The position numbers were made by a program, and so were the translations under genes. From Streptomyces sp. NBC_01716 (GTDB lineage: Bacteria > Actinomycetota > Actinomycetes > Streptomycetales > Streptomycetaceae): DNA of 64,000 nucleotides. The notes under the pieces were generated by a model that saw only the letters and a program-made list of their open reading frames with translations, was not told the DNA's origin and searched no databases. Positions 50,852 to 59,999 of this stretch are shown here, one piece after another; positions within the stretch are counted from its first letter, which is position 1, and every line of letters begins with the position of its first letter. The stretch spans positions 6,448,001 to 6,512,000 of the forward strand of contig NZ_CP109181.1 in NCBI RefSeq assembly GCF_036248275.1. The letters run 5' to 3'.

Positions 50852-51913
50852 GTGTACGGACGCCGTACCGGTACTCCGGCCGTCGCCCCCGTTCTGACCG
50901 GACTCGCCGGCTGGCTCCCCTCCGCCGTGGTCACGAACGACGACCTCGCCGCGAGGTTCGCCACCACCGACGCGTGGATTCGCTCCCGCACCGGCATCGC
51001 CCGGCGACATGTCGCGAAGCCCGGCGAGGCGACCTCCGATCTCGCGGTGGAGGCGGGGCGCCGTGCCCTGGTCTCCGCCGGCACGGGGAGCGCGGACACG
51101 GTCATCGTCGCCACGACCACGCCGGACCGCTCCTGCCCGGCGACGGCTCCCGTCGTCGCCGGCCGACTGGGACTCGTCGAGGCGGCGGCGTTCGACGTCG
51201 GCGCTGTCTGCACCGGGTTCGTGTACGGACTGGCCACCGCCGCGGGGCTCATCGCGGCCGGAGTCGCGGAACGTGTCCTGCTCATCGGGGCCGACACCTA
51301 TTCGACGATCGTGGACCCCCAGGACCGGGCCAACGCGGTGATCTTCGGGGACGGTGCCGGTGCCGTCGTCCTGCGTGCGGGAGATCCCGGCGAGCCCGGC
51401 GCGGTCGGCCACTTCGACCTGGGGAGCGATGGCACACAGGAGGAGCTGATCATGGTCGCGGCCGGGGGCTCACGGCAGCCCTTCACCGCGACCGACACGT
51501 CGCGTCAGGACCTTCACTTCTCCATGCGCGGCAAGGAGGTCTACCGCGAGGCCGTCACACACCTGACCGCCTCGGCGCGCAACACCCTCCGGCACGCCGG
51601 CCTCAAGGCCGACGAGATCGACCACTTCGTGCCTCATCAGGCGAACCTGCGCATCCTCCGCTCGGTGTCCGATGAACTCGGGCTCCCGCCGGAACGGCTG
51701 CGGAGCAACATCGAGTCCGTCGGGAACACCGGAGCCGCCTCCATTCCCCTGGCGCTCGCCGACGCGGCCGCCCGCCGCATCGTCCAGCCGGGTGAGCGTG
51801 TCCTCCTCAGCGCCTTCGGCGGAGGCCTCACCTGGGGATCCTGCCTGGTCGACTGGCCCGAACTCGCGCCCACACCACACCCGTACGAAGGAGGAGAAGA
51901 ACCCACTCCATGA
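50852..51913 (+). CDS. Beta-ketoacyl-ACP synthase III (FabH-like) in INLP cluster
   Basis: 353 aa from GTG 50852 with GGAGGA upstream. Catalytic triad complete: Cys120 in DVGAVCTGF, His262 in VPHQAN, Asn292 in ESVGNTGAAS. KAS III condenses an acyl-CoA starter with malonyl-ACP. The next gene, overlapping by 4 nt, is a carrier protein, so the pair could make or extend the short fatty acyl chain used by the isonitrile pathway. As I recall this pair is not part of the five-gene ScoA-E set. It might instead be a CerJ-type acyltransferase, since DpsC/CerJ-like relatives share this fold, although the Cys-His-Asn triad favours condensation. Confidence 0.92.
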   Translation: MYGRRTGTPAVAPVLTGLAGWLPSAVVTNDDLAARFATTDAWIRSRTGIARRHVAKPGEATSDLAVEAGRRALVSAGTGSADTVIVATTTPDRSCPATAPVVAGRLGLVEAAAFDVGAVCTGFVYGLATAAGLIAAGVAERVLLIGADTYSTIVDPQDRANAVIFGDGAGAVVLRAGDPGEPGAVGHFDLGSDGTQEELIMVAAGGSRQPFTATDTSRQDLHFSMRGKEVYREAVTHLTASARNTLRHAGLKADEIDHFVPHQANLRILRSVSDELGLPPERLRSNIESVGNTGAASIPLALADAAARRIVQPGERVLLSAFGGGLTWGSCLVDWPELAPTPHPYEGGEEPTP

Positions 51914-52146
51914 GTACCACCTACGACCAGCTGGTCGCGATCATCGCGAAACTGCACGACGCCCCGCACGACCGGATCCATCCCGGCGCGACCTTCGCCG
52001 AACTGGATGTCGACTCCCTGACGCTGGTCGAGATCAGCATGCGGGTCGAACGTGACCTCGGAGTGACGGTGGAGGACAGCGAACTCCGCCCGGACCTCAC
52101 CCTCGACGCCACCGCGAAGCTGATCGACACGAAGAGGGACCAGTAA
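51910..52146 (+). CDS. Acyl carrier protein (first of two)
   Basis: 78 aa, ATG 51910 overlapping the KAS III stop (ATGA). The phosphopantetheine Ser is in LDVDSLTLVEIS (about residue 37). Short, acidic four-helix carrier typical of FAS/PKS-type ACPs. Coupling to KAS III implies it carries the KAS III product. It is distinct from the carrier at 55346-55603, which resembles ScoB/Rv0100. Confidence 0.9.
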   Translation: MSTTYDQLVAIIAKLHDAPHDRIHPGATFAELDVDSLTLVEISMRVERDLGVTVEDSELRPDLTLDATAKLIDTKRDQ

Positions 52147-52186
52147 GACACCGCACCGCCGATATCAACCACGAAGGGCAACGACG

Positions 52187-53077
52187 ATGAAGATCTCGGC
52201 ACACTCGGACGCCGCTTTCGGGGTCACGGTCGAGGGGTTCGACCACGACACCGCCGGGTCCGCGGACATCGACACCCTCAAAGAAGCGGTCTACCGCCAC
52301 AAGATGGTGGTCCTCAAGGGACAGGAACTCTCCCCGCCACGGTTCCTGGAACTCGGCAGACGGCTCGGCCGTCCGGAGACGTACTACGAACCGATGTACC
52401 GGCACCCGGAGATCGAGGAGATATTCGTGTCCTCCAACGTCCCCGAAGACGGCAAACAGATCGGGGTGCCGAAGACCGGGAAATTCTGGCACGCCGACTA
52501 TCAGTTCATGCCGGATCCTTTCGGTATCACACTGATCTACCCGCAGGTGATACCGGAGAAGAACCGGGGCACGTACTTCATCGACATGGGAAAGGCGTAC
52601 GAGAGACTTCCCGGGCACCTCAAGTCCGCGGTGAGGAGCACGTATTGCCGGCACACCGTGCGCAAGTACTTCAAGATCCGTCCGCACGACGTGTACCGCC
52701 CCATCTCGGAAATCATCGACGAGGTCGAACGGAAGACACCTCCTGTCGTCCGCCCGACCACGTTCACCCACCCCATGACCGGCGAAACCGTCCTGTACCT
52801 CAGTGAGGGGTTCACCGTCGGGATCGAGGACGAGGACGGAAAACCGGCCGAGGGGGATCTGCTGCACCAGCTCTTCGAAGCCACCGGCCAGCTCGACGAC
52901 ACCTTCGGCCACGAGAACATTCACCTCCAGAGCTTCGAACAGGGTGACCTGCTCATCTGGGACAACCGCAGTCTCGTTCACCGGGCCCGCCACACCGTCA
53001 CCCCCGAGCCGACGGTGTCCTACCGGGTCACGGTGCACGACGAGCGGAAGCTGTACGAGACGACGGCCGCGGCATGA
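52187..53077 (+). CDS. scoE: ScoE-type non-heme iron isonitrile synthase
   Basis: 296 aa, ATG 52187. TauD/TfdA fold with Fe(II) facial triad His102, Asp104 (FWHADYQF) and His265 (NRSLVHRARH). With an offset of 30, the residues I remember as important in ScoE are all kept: Tyr66, Tyr67, Arg127, Lys163, Arg165, His269 and Arg280. ScoE (Rv0097 homolog) uses two rounds of 2-oxoglutarate/O2 chemistry to turn an N-carboxymethyl-3-aminoacyl acid into a 3-isocyano acid with loss of CO2. The downstream FcoT-like gene overlaps by 4 nt. This is the signature gene of the cluster. Confidence 0.95.
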   Translation: MKISAHSDAAFGVTVEGFDHDTAGSADIDTLKEAVYRHKMVVLKGQELSPPRFLELGRRLGRPETYYEPMYRHPEIEEIFVSSNVPEDGKQIGVPKTGKFWHADYQFMPDPFGITLIYPQVIPEKNRGTYFIDMGKAYERLPGHLKSAVRSTYCRHTVRKYFKIRPHDVYRPISEIIDEVERKTPPVVRPTTFTHPMTGETVLYLSEGFTVGIEDEDGKPAEGDLLHQLFEATGQLDDTFGHENIHLQSFEQGDLLIWDNRSLVHRARHTVTPEPTVSYRVTVHDERKLYETTAAA

Positions 53078-53622
53078 CGAGCGTTCCGTCCGTCCTTCGG
53101 ACCGCACGGCCGGCGCGGTCGTACGAGACGGACCACGCCCTGCTCGCGCGAGTCCTGCTGCCCTACAAGGAGAACTGCGCGTACGTCCGGTCCGCCGAAG
53201 TCACCACGGAGTCAGGACGCGTGGCGGCGCACTGCGAATTCGCGATACCGGAATCCTGCTACATCAAGGACACCGGGCACCTGAACTCCGTTGAAGTCAA
53301 CATCTGTTACAACCAGATGATGTATTACCTCGTAGCGAAGTCCGTCCAGGAAAGGCTCCTTGAACCACTCTCCTCCTGGACGCTGGAGGACTACTGGACG
53401 CGCCAACTGCCGGACATTCTCATCGCCCGCTTCTCCAGCAACTTCCGCAGGCCCGTCAACCCGCGTTCCTTCTCCGGTGAGATGGAGTTCACCGCGGTGT
53501 CGCCAAGGCGGCCGGCAGGCGGCAGCCCCCTGCTGGTGGCGGAGACCGCCTTTCGGTACCGGGACGGCGACGGGGGCCGATGCGACGGCGAGGCCGTCCT
53601 CGCGTTCGTCAATCTTCCCTAA
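53074..53622 (+). CDS. scoD: FcoT/ScoD-type glycine-adding hotdog enzyme
   Basis: 182 aa, ATG 53074 overlapping the oxidase stop. Hotdog-fold protein of the Rv0098 (FcoT) family: ENCAYVRSAEVTTESGRVAAHCEF, CYIKDTGHLNSVEVNICYNQMMYYLVAKSV and FRRPVNPRSFSGEMEF. In the ScoA-E and Rv0097-Rv0101 systems this enzyme adds glycine to an alpha,beta-unsaturated acyl-ACP (Michael addition) and releases the acid by hydrolysis. The stop codon TAA lies within the left arm of an inverted repeat (53619-53667), so the C-terminus may have been set by insertion of that element. Confidence 0.93.
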   Translation: MTSVPSVLRTARPARSYETDHALLARVLLPYKENCAYVRSAEVTTESGRVAAHCEFAIPESCYIKDTGHLNSVEVNICYNQMMYYLVAKSVQERLLEPLSSWTLEDYWTRQLPDILIARFSSNFRRPVNPRSFSGEMEFTAVSPRRPAGGSPLLVAETAFRYRDGDGGRCDGEAVLAFVNLP

Positions 53623-53667
53623 GGGCTGTCGTCGCGCGCCCGCCAGGGATTACGGGACAGCCCTTAG
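53619..53667. mobile_element. IS-end-like small inverted-repeat element inside the cluster
   Basis: Perfect 12-bp arms CTAAGGGCTGTC (53619-53630) and its complement (53656-53667) flank 25 bp. Read on the minus strand it begins GGGCTGTCCCGTAATCCC, which resembles ends of Streptomyces insertion sequences and small palindromic repeats. It could be a MITE remnant, and may also act as an intra-operon terminator or processing hairpin before the AMP-ligase gene. Confidence 0.55.
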
Positions 53668-53726
53668 TTTCGCCGCATTCGGCGACGCACCGTCACATAC
53701 CAGGAACAGAGGAGCGGATTCACGTC

Positions 53727-55277
53727 ATGACACTCGTGGATACGGCGCGTTTCCACGCCGAGCACCGGCCCGACGCCCTCGCGATCCTCTGCGAAGGACG
53801 CGGCGTCACCTACGGACAACTGGACCTCGAAAGCGACCGCGTCGCGCGCGCCCTTCACGGCGCCGGGCTCCGGCCCGGCGCCAGGGTGGCTTACCTGGGC
53901 AAGGAATCCGAGCGCTACTACGAGATCCTCTTCGGCTGCGCCAAGAGCGGCACCGTCCTGGTCCCCGTCAACTGGCGCCTCGCCGCTCCCGAGATCAGCC
54001 ACATCCTCCAGGACTCTGCCAGTGAACTGCTCTTCCTGGAAGAGGAGTTCACCCCGGTCACCGAACGCCTCGGGACCCCGCCGCCCAAGACGGTCGTCCG
54101 CCTCGGGAACGGTGGCGCGGGAGACCCCTTCGAGATCTGGAAGACGGGGCGGCCCGGTGCGGAGCGGACACCGGCCCCGCCGATCGGTCCTGACACGCCG
54201 GTCGCCCAGCTCTACACGAGCGGGACCACGGGGCTGCCGAAGGGGGTCGTGCTCGCCCACCGCAGCTTCTCCGCGATCCGCGACGCGATGGCGGACGCCG
54301 GGCTGGACTGGATCGACTGGCGGCCCGGTGACATCGCGCTGGTCGGCATTCCCGGCTTCCACGTCGGCGGCCTGTGGTGGGCCGCACAGAACTTCAACGC
54401 CGGGACGACCGTCGTGGCGATGCGCGCCTTCGCCGCCCGAGACGCCGCGGCCCTCATCCGGGACCTGGGTGTGACCACCGCCTGTGTCGTCCCCGCCATG
54501 CTCCGGCTGCTGCTGGCCGAACCGGGCGTCACCCCGGGCGACTTCTCGACTCTGCGAAAGATCGTGTACGGCGGTTCGCCCATCTCCGAGGCCCTTCTGG
54601 AGCAGAGCCTGGCCATGTTCGGCTGCCAGTTCGCGCAGATCTACGGCCTCACGGAGACCGGGAACACCGCCGTGTGTCTGCCGCCCGCCGACCACATACC
54701 CGGGCACCCCCGCATGCGGGCCGCGGGCCGCCCGTACCCCGGTGTCCGAGGCAAGGTCGTCGACGAGCGGGGGCGTGAACTGCCCGCCGGCACGGTGGGC
54801 GAGATCTGTCTGGCCACCCCGGCGCGGATGGTGGAGTACTGGGGACGGCCGGAGCAGACCGGCGAGACCCTGATCGACGGCTGGATCCACACGGGTGACG
54901 CCGGCTACATCGACACCGACGGCTATGTCTTCATCCGTGACCGCATCAAGGACGCGGTCATCGTCGCGGGCGAGAACGTCTACCCCGCGGAGATCGAGAA
55001 CGCCCTCGAACACCACCCCGGGGTGGCCGAGGCCGTCGTCGTCGGCGCTCCCGACGAACGCTGGGGCGAAAGCGTCCACGCCTTCATCGTCGCCGCCCCC
55101 GGACAGCAACCCTCGTTCGGGGAGCTTCATCGCTTCCTCATGGACCGGCTCGCGAGCTTCAAGCTGCCCGCCCGGTACGAGTTCATCGATCAGGTACCGC
55201 GCAACCCCAGCGGCAAGATCCTGCGCCGCGAACTCCGGGACCGCTTCTGGGGCGGCTCCGAGCGCAAGGTCAACTGA
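53727..55277 (+). CDS. scoC: Fatty acyl-AMP ligase (FadD10/ScoC-type)
   Basis: 516 aa, ATG 53727 with GAGGAG upstream. ANL fold: P-loop YTSGTTGLPKG (163-173), A5 YGLTETGNT, A7 WIHTGDAGYIDTDGYVFIRDRIKD, and A10 Lys in NPSGKILRREL. In the paralogous pathways it activates the fatty acid as an acyl-AMP and loads it on the carrier protein; it does not make CoA esters. Chain length cannot be read reliably from the sequence. It lies between the FcoT gene and its cognate carrier. Confidence 0.93.
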   Translation: MTLVDTARFHAEHRPDALAILCEGRGVTYGQLDLESDRVARALHGAGLRPGARVAYLGKESERYYEILFGCAKSGTVLVPVNWRLAAPEISHILQDSASELLFLEEEFTPVTERLGTPPPKTVVRLGNGGAGDPFEIWKTGRPGAERTPAPPIGPDTPVAQLYTSGTTGLPKGVVLAHRSFSAIRDAMADAGLDWIDWRPGDIALVGIPGFHVGGLWWAAQNFNAGTTVVAMRAFAARDAAALIRDLGVTTACVVPAMLRLLLAEPGVTPGDFSTLRKIVYGGSPISEALLEQSLAMFGCQFAQIYGLTETGNTAVCLPPADHIPGHPRMRAAGRPYPGVRGKVVDERGRELPAGTVGEICLATPARMVEYWGRPEQTGETLIDGWIHTGDAGYIDTDGYVFIRDRIKDAVIVAGENVYPAEIENALEHHPGVAEAVVVGAPDERWGESVHAFIVAAPGQQPSFGELHRFLMDRLASFKLPARYEFIDQVPRNPSGKILRRELRDRFWGGSERKVN

Positions 55278-55345
55278 CCGCGCCCGAGGCCCTGTTGCCG
55301 ACCCGGCACCCCGTATGTGTCACGCACCCTCGCGAGGAGATTCCT

Positions 55346-55603
55346 GTGCCCGAACCATTGACTCCCGCCTCGTTCCGGACCGATCTGGCCGAGTTCCTGC
55401 ACCTCAGCCCGGAGGAGGTGGACCTCGACGAGAACCCCCTCCAGGCCGGCCTGGACTCGCTGCGTATCGTCACGCTCGCGGAACGATGGCGGGCCGCAGG
55501 CGCCGACATCGGTTTCGTGGAACTCGCCGAGCGCACCTCCTTCGCCCAGTGGTGGCAACTGCTCTCCGAACGGCTGGCGGGAGCTCCCCGTGCGGACGCC
55601 TGA
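55346..55603 (+). CDS. scoB: Carrier protein of the isonitrile pathway (ScoB/Rv0100-like)
   Basis: 85 aa from GTG 55346 with GAGGAG upstream; longer versions in frame lack a ribosome site. Phosphopantetheine Ser in NPLQAGLDSLRIVTLAERW. The C-terminal SFAQWWQLLSERL is typical of aryl/peptidyl-carrier-like proteins that feed NRPS condensation domains. It is expected to carry the enoyl and then the isocyanoacyl chain loaded by the AMP ligase. It overlaps the NRPS start by 14 nt. Confidence 0.92.
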   Translation: MPEPLTPASFRTDLAEFLHLSPEEVDLDENPLQAGLDSLRIVTLAERWRAAGADIGFVELAERTSFAQWWQLLSERLAGAPRADA

Positions 55604-58600
55604 CACGCGCGTGGACGAGGCCCGCCTGCTGGCGGCGCAGGAAGGCATCTGGACCGGCCACCACCTCGACCTCGACAGCCCGGCCTACAACACCGCCGAG
55701 TACGTCGAGATCCATGGACCGGTCGACACCGCGGTCTTCGGCGAGGCACTGCGCCGGGTCGTCTCCGAGACCCAGGCCCTCAACGTCCGATTCGACACGG
55801 TGGACGGACAGCCGCGCCAGATCACCCGGTCCGTCGCGGGCTGGCGACCGCACATCTCTGATCTGACGGACCGGAGCAGCCCGTCGGAGGCGGCCCTGGC
55901 GTGGATGCGGCGGGACCTGGCCCGGCCGGTCGACCTGCGTCGCGACCTCGTCTTCGGGCATGCCCTGTTCCGTATCGGGCCGGATCATTTCCTCTGGTAC
56001 CACCGGGTGCACCACATCGCGCTGGACGGGTTCGGACTCGCTCTGGTGGCCCGCCGCGTCGCGGCCGTCTACACCGCGCTGGTCGGTGGCGAACGGATCG
56101 GTGACAGCGGCTTCGGCACCCTCGCGTCCGTCCGGTCGGAGGAGCGCGCCTACCGCGAGTCCGAACGGTTCGCCCAGGACCGGGCCTACTGGGCAGGGCG
56201 TTTCGCGGACCGGCCTTCCGTGGCCGCTCTCGCCGAACGCCCCGCCCTTCCCGCCCGGACCTTCCTGCGGCGCGTCACCGATCTCGGAACCGAACAGTCG
56301 GCCGCCCTGCGGGCGGTGGCCCAGCGGCTGTCGGTCACCTGGTCCGACATCGTCCTGTCGGTCACCGCCGCGTACCTCCGGCGGGCGACGAACGAGGACG
56401 AGATCGTACTGAGCCTGCCTGTCATGGGCCGACTCGGCTCCGTCTCCCTGCGTGTCCCCTGCATGGTGCGCAACATCCTGCCGTTGCGCGTCACCGTGCG
56501 TGAAGGAGACAGTCTGCGAGACCTGGCGACCCGCGTCTCCGGCGAGCTGAGATCCGGTCTGCCCCACCAGCGCTACCGCTACGAGCAGATGCGACGCGAC
56601 CTCCAACTCGTCGGCGGCGGACGGCGGTTGTCGGGGCTTGGCGTCAACATCATGCCCTTCGAGTACGACCTGCGGTTCGCCGGACACCGCAGCACCGTCC
56701 ACAACCTGTCGGCGGGACCGGTCGACGACATGGCGATCAATGTGTACGACCGGGCCGAGGGCGCGGGACTGCGGATCGCCGTGGACGCGAACCCCGAGCT
56801 GTACGCCGAAACAGAACTGACACGGCATCAGCAGGGTTTTCTCTCACTGCTGCGCATGGCGGTGGCGGAACCCGACAGTGCCCTGGGGGCGCCGGCCCGC
56901 TCGCGTACGGTCACGGTGCTGGACGGCGGTCCCCTGTCCGGCCCCGCGCGCCCGGTTCTGAAACGCATCGCGGACCACGCGGCGCGGCGCGGAGGCGCCC
57001 CCGCGGTCGAACATGACGGCTCACTCCTCACGTACGCCGAACTCTTCGGCTCCGCACGGAGACTCGCGCGACGTCTCACCGCGCGGGGTGCCGGTCCCGG
57101 CACCGTCGTCGCCGTCGCGCTCCCACGCGGGATCGACCTGGTCACCACCGTTCTGGGCGTTCTCCTCTGCGGCGCCGCCTACTGCCCGCTGGACCCGCGG
57201 GCGCCGGCGTCCCGCACCGAGGCGATGCTGGCTGATACCGAGCCGTCGGTCACCGTGACCACCGGCGCACACGCCATGGCCGTCCCCCATGGCGAGCTTC
57301 TGCTCCTCGACCGGGACGAGGACACCCGACCGCCCGTCGCGGACGAACCGGCAGGACCCGGTCCCTTCGCGGGCAGCCCGGGGCCGGACGCTCTCGCGTA
57401 CGTGATGTACACGTCCGGTTCCACCGGCCGGCCGAAGGGTGTCGACATCAGCCACGGAGCCCTGGCGCACTTCGTCGCCGGAGCCTCGGACCGCTACGGA
57501 TTGCGGCCCGAGGACCGCGTTCTTCAGTTCGCGCCACCGCACTTCGACACCAGTGTGGAGGAAATCTTCCTCACGCTCTGCGCCGGAGCCACGCTGGTGG
57601 TCCGCACGGACGACATGACCGAGTCCGTCCCCCGACTCATGGACGCCTGCGCGACGCTCCGGATCAGCTTCCTGGACCTGCCCACGGCCTACTGGCACGA
57701 ACTCGCCCATGCCCTCTCGACCGGCTCCACGGTGCTTCCCGACGCGATACACACGGTGGTGATCGGCGGTGAGGCGGCACTGCCCGAACGCGTCGACCGC
57801 TGGCGCCGGACGGTCCGACCGTCGGTCCGACTGCTCAACACCTATGGCCCGACGGAAGCCACGGTTGTCGCCACCGTGGCCGAACTGCACGACGAGGCAC
57901 TCCCCGCACTCCCTCCCGGTGACGTCCCGATCGGTGTTCCACTGCCCGGTACCCGCGCCGCCGTCGTCGGCGACGAGCTCTACCTGCTCGGTGACGCTCT
58001 CGCACTCGGCTATCACGGCCGGCGGACCCCGGACGGGGAACGATTCGCCCCACTCGGTCAACTGACCGGCGCACCGCGCGCCTACCGCACCGGCGACCTC
58101 GTCCGGCTCGGCGACGACGGACAACTGCGGTTCACCGGCAGGGCCGACAACGAGTTCAAGATCAGCGGACACCGCGTGCACCCCGCCGAGATCGAGACGG
58201 CGCTGCTCGGCGACCCGAGCGTGAGGGAGGCGGCGGTCGTCGGAGACGTCCTGCCGGACGGGACCCGCCGCCTCGCCGCGTACGTCGTCACGGAACCCGG
58301 CGGCCGGGCGGAGGGCCACGACCGCTGTGCGGCGAGGATCAGAGGGCGGCTGAGAGCGACCCTTCCGGCGGCGGTGATCCCCGCCCTCATCGAGTTCGTC
58401 GCGCGGCTGCCCCGCACCAGCTCCGGAAAGATCGACAGGAACGCGCTGGGCGCAGAGGCGCGCGAGAGGCGGGCGACCGTACCGTCGCAGTCCGGCAGTC
58501 TCCTCGAACGAGCCATCCAGACGGCGTGGGGAACGACGCTCGGGACGGATGCCGTCTCGCCCCATGACGACTTCTTCGACCTCGGTGGGCAGTCACTTCA

Positions 58601-59999
58601 GGCGATCCAGGTAGCCAACCGGCTCGGCATCGAGCTGGCCAGGGAGGTACGCGTCGCGTGGCTCTTCGAGTACCCGACCGCGGCGGAACTGGCGGCCTTC
58701 CTGACCCGGCGCCAACAGGTCCCCACCGCAGGGCCGTTCGCCGCCTCGTCGCTGTCGGCCTTGCCGCCCTCCGCCTCGCCGCTGTCCGAGACCGCGCGCG
58801 ACGACGCCGTACTCGATCAGGACATCCGGCCGCGGGCAACCACCCCCGGCGTGCCGTCCTCGCCACGGCGGATACTGCTCACCGGTGCCACCGGCTTCGT
58901 CGGCGCGCACCTCCTGGCCGAACTGCTCGCACGTACCGACGCCGAGATCATCTGTCCCGTACGCGCACCGAGCCCTCGCCGGGGATCGGCCCGCATCCTC
59001 AAGGCCCTGCGCGAGCTGCGGATCGCCCCGCCCGGGGACCGGGCGCGGATCACCGCGATCCCCGCCGATCTCGCCCGCCCTCGACTCGGCCTGGGAAGCG
59101 CCGCGTTCGCGGGCCTCGCCGACGGTTGCGACGCGATCTTCCACAACGCAGCGACAGTCAGCATCATGCGCGAATACACCAGTCTGCGCGGGGTCAACGT
59201 CGAGTCCACCCGGCAACTGCTGCGTATAGCCGCCGAGAGAGGGACGCCCTTCCACCTCATATCGACGCTGTCGACCGCGCCGCCGCGGAGTTCGGCGTGC
59301 GAAGTGCCCGAAGAGTTCTTTGCGCCGCACAACGGACTCGCCTACGGATACCAGCAGTCGAAATGGGTCGCCGAACGCCTGGCGGAACAGGCCGCGGAAC
59401 GAGGGCTGCCCGTCTCCGTCCACCGCCTCGGCCGGGTCACCGGAGCACCGGCAACCGGCGTGGTGAACGAACGGGACTTCCTCTGGAGCGTGCTGAGAGC
59501 GGGCATTCCCGCCGGGATGCTGCCCGACCTGTTCGAGAGCGAGATCTGGACCCCGGCGGACTATGTCGCGAAGGCCGTCGTCGCGATCTCCCTGGGCACG
59601 CCGCCACCGGGCGGCGAGGTCTACCATCACGCCCCGGCTCCGGCTCAGGTGCGGCTCTCCGACGTGTACGCGTGGGTCGGGGAGTTCGGCTACGACGTCA
59701 AGCGGATGCCGCTGGACCGATGGCGCGCTCAACTTCCCCGCACGGCCGACGTGGCGGCGACGACTCTCGCCTTCTTCGACTCCTGGGGGACCACGGACGA
59801 CCAGGAACCGGAACTCGCGATGGGCGGGATCCGCTCGGACAACGCGAACAGGAAACTGAGGGGCACCGGCATCATCTGCCCGCCGATCAGCCAGGACCTC
59901 ATGTTCCGCTATCTCGCCCGCTGCGTGAGCACGGGAGCCCTGCCCGCGCCGCGAGGGGGCGGTGGTCCGCCGGCCTCCGGCGACGAGCGGGGCGACTGA
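55590..59999 (+). CDS. scoA: Single-module NRPS C-A-T-R (ScoA/Rv0101-like)
   Basis: 1469 aa from GTG 55590 (GGCGGGAG upstream). Condensation domain (about 10-430) with HHIALDG active motif (His141, His142, Asp146). Adenylation domain (about 455-955): YTSGSTGRPKG (607-617), FDTSVEEIF, NTYGPTEATV, YRTGDLVRL and the A10 Lys in SSGKIDRN. Thiolation domain with GGQSL (Ser1002). Reductase domain (about 1092-1465) with TGATGFVG, YGYQQSK and a C-terminal short-chain-dehydrogenase fold for reductive release to aldehyde or alcohol. The code by eye, DTEAVGTVVK, with an acidic 239 position, fits a diamino acid such as Lys or Orn, which is tentative. It joins isocyanoacyl chains to the amino acid. Confidence 0.95.
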   Translation: MRTPDTRVDEARLLAAQEGIWTGHHLDLDSPAYNTAEYVEIHGPVDTAVFGEALRRVVSETQALNVRFDTVDGQPRQITRSVAGWRPHISDLTDRSSPSEAALAWMRRDLARPVDLRRDLVFGHALFRIGPDHFLWYHRVHHIALDGFGLALVARRVAAVYTALVGGERIGDSGFGTLASVRSEERAYRESERFAQDRAYWAGRFADRPSVAALAERPALPARTFLRRVTDLGTEQSAALRAVAQRLSVTWSDIVLSVTAAYLRRATNEDEIVLSLPVMGRLGSVSLRVPCMVRNILPLRVTVREGDSLRDLATRVSGELRSGLPHQRYRYEQMRRDLQLVGGGRRLSGLGVNIMPFEYDLRFAGHRSTVHNLSAGPVDDMAINVYDRAEGAGLRIAVDANPELYAETELTRHQQGFLSLLRMAVAEPDSALGAPARSRTVTVLDGGPLSGPARPVLKRIADHAARRGGAPAVEHDGSLLTYAELFGSARRLARRLTARGAGPGTVVAVALPRGIDLVTTVLGVLLCGAAYCPLDPRAPASRTEAMLADTEPSVTVTTGAHAMAVPHGELLLLDRDEDTRPPVADEPAGPGPFAGSPGPDALAYVMYTSGSTGRPKGVDISHGALAHFVAGASDRYGLRPEDRVLQFAPPHFDTSVEEIFLTLCAGATLVVRTDDMTESVPRLMDACATLRISFLDLPTAYWHELAHALSTGSTVLPDAIHTVVIGGEAALPERVDRWRRTVRPSVRLLNTYGPTEATVVATVAELHDEALPALPPGDVPIGVPLPGTRAAVVGDELYLLGDALALGYHGRRTPDGERFAPLGQLTGAPRAYRTGDLVRLGDDGQLRFTGRADNEFKISGHRVHPAEIETALLGDPSVREAAVVGDVLPDGTRRLAAYVVTEPGGRAEGHDRCAARIRGRLRATLPAAVIPALIEFVARLPRTSSGKIDRNALGAEARERRATVPSQSGSLLERAIQTAWGTTLGTDAVSPHDDFFDLGGQSLQAIQVANRLGIELAREVRVAWLFEYPTAAELAAFLTRRQQVPTAGPFAASSLSALPPSASPLSETARDDAVLDQDIRPRATTPGVPSSPRRILLTGATGFVGAHLLAELLARTDAEIICPVRAPSPRRGSARILKALRELRIAPPGDRARITAIPADLARPRLGLGSAAFAGLADGCDAIFHNAATVSIMREYTSLRGVNVESTRQLLRIAAERGTPFHLISTLSTAPPRSSACEVPEEFFAPHNGLAYGYQQSKWVAERLAEQAAERGLPVSVHRLGRVTGAPATGVVNERDFLWSVLRAGIPAGMLPDLFESEIWTPADYVAKAVVAISLGTPPPGGEVYHHAPAPAQVRLSDVYAWVGEFGYDVKRMPLDRWRAQLPRTADVAATTLAFFDSWGTTDDQEPELAMGGIRSDNANRKLRGTGIICPPISQDLMFRYLARCVSTGALPAPRGGGGPPASGDERGD

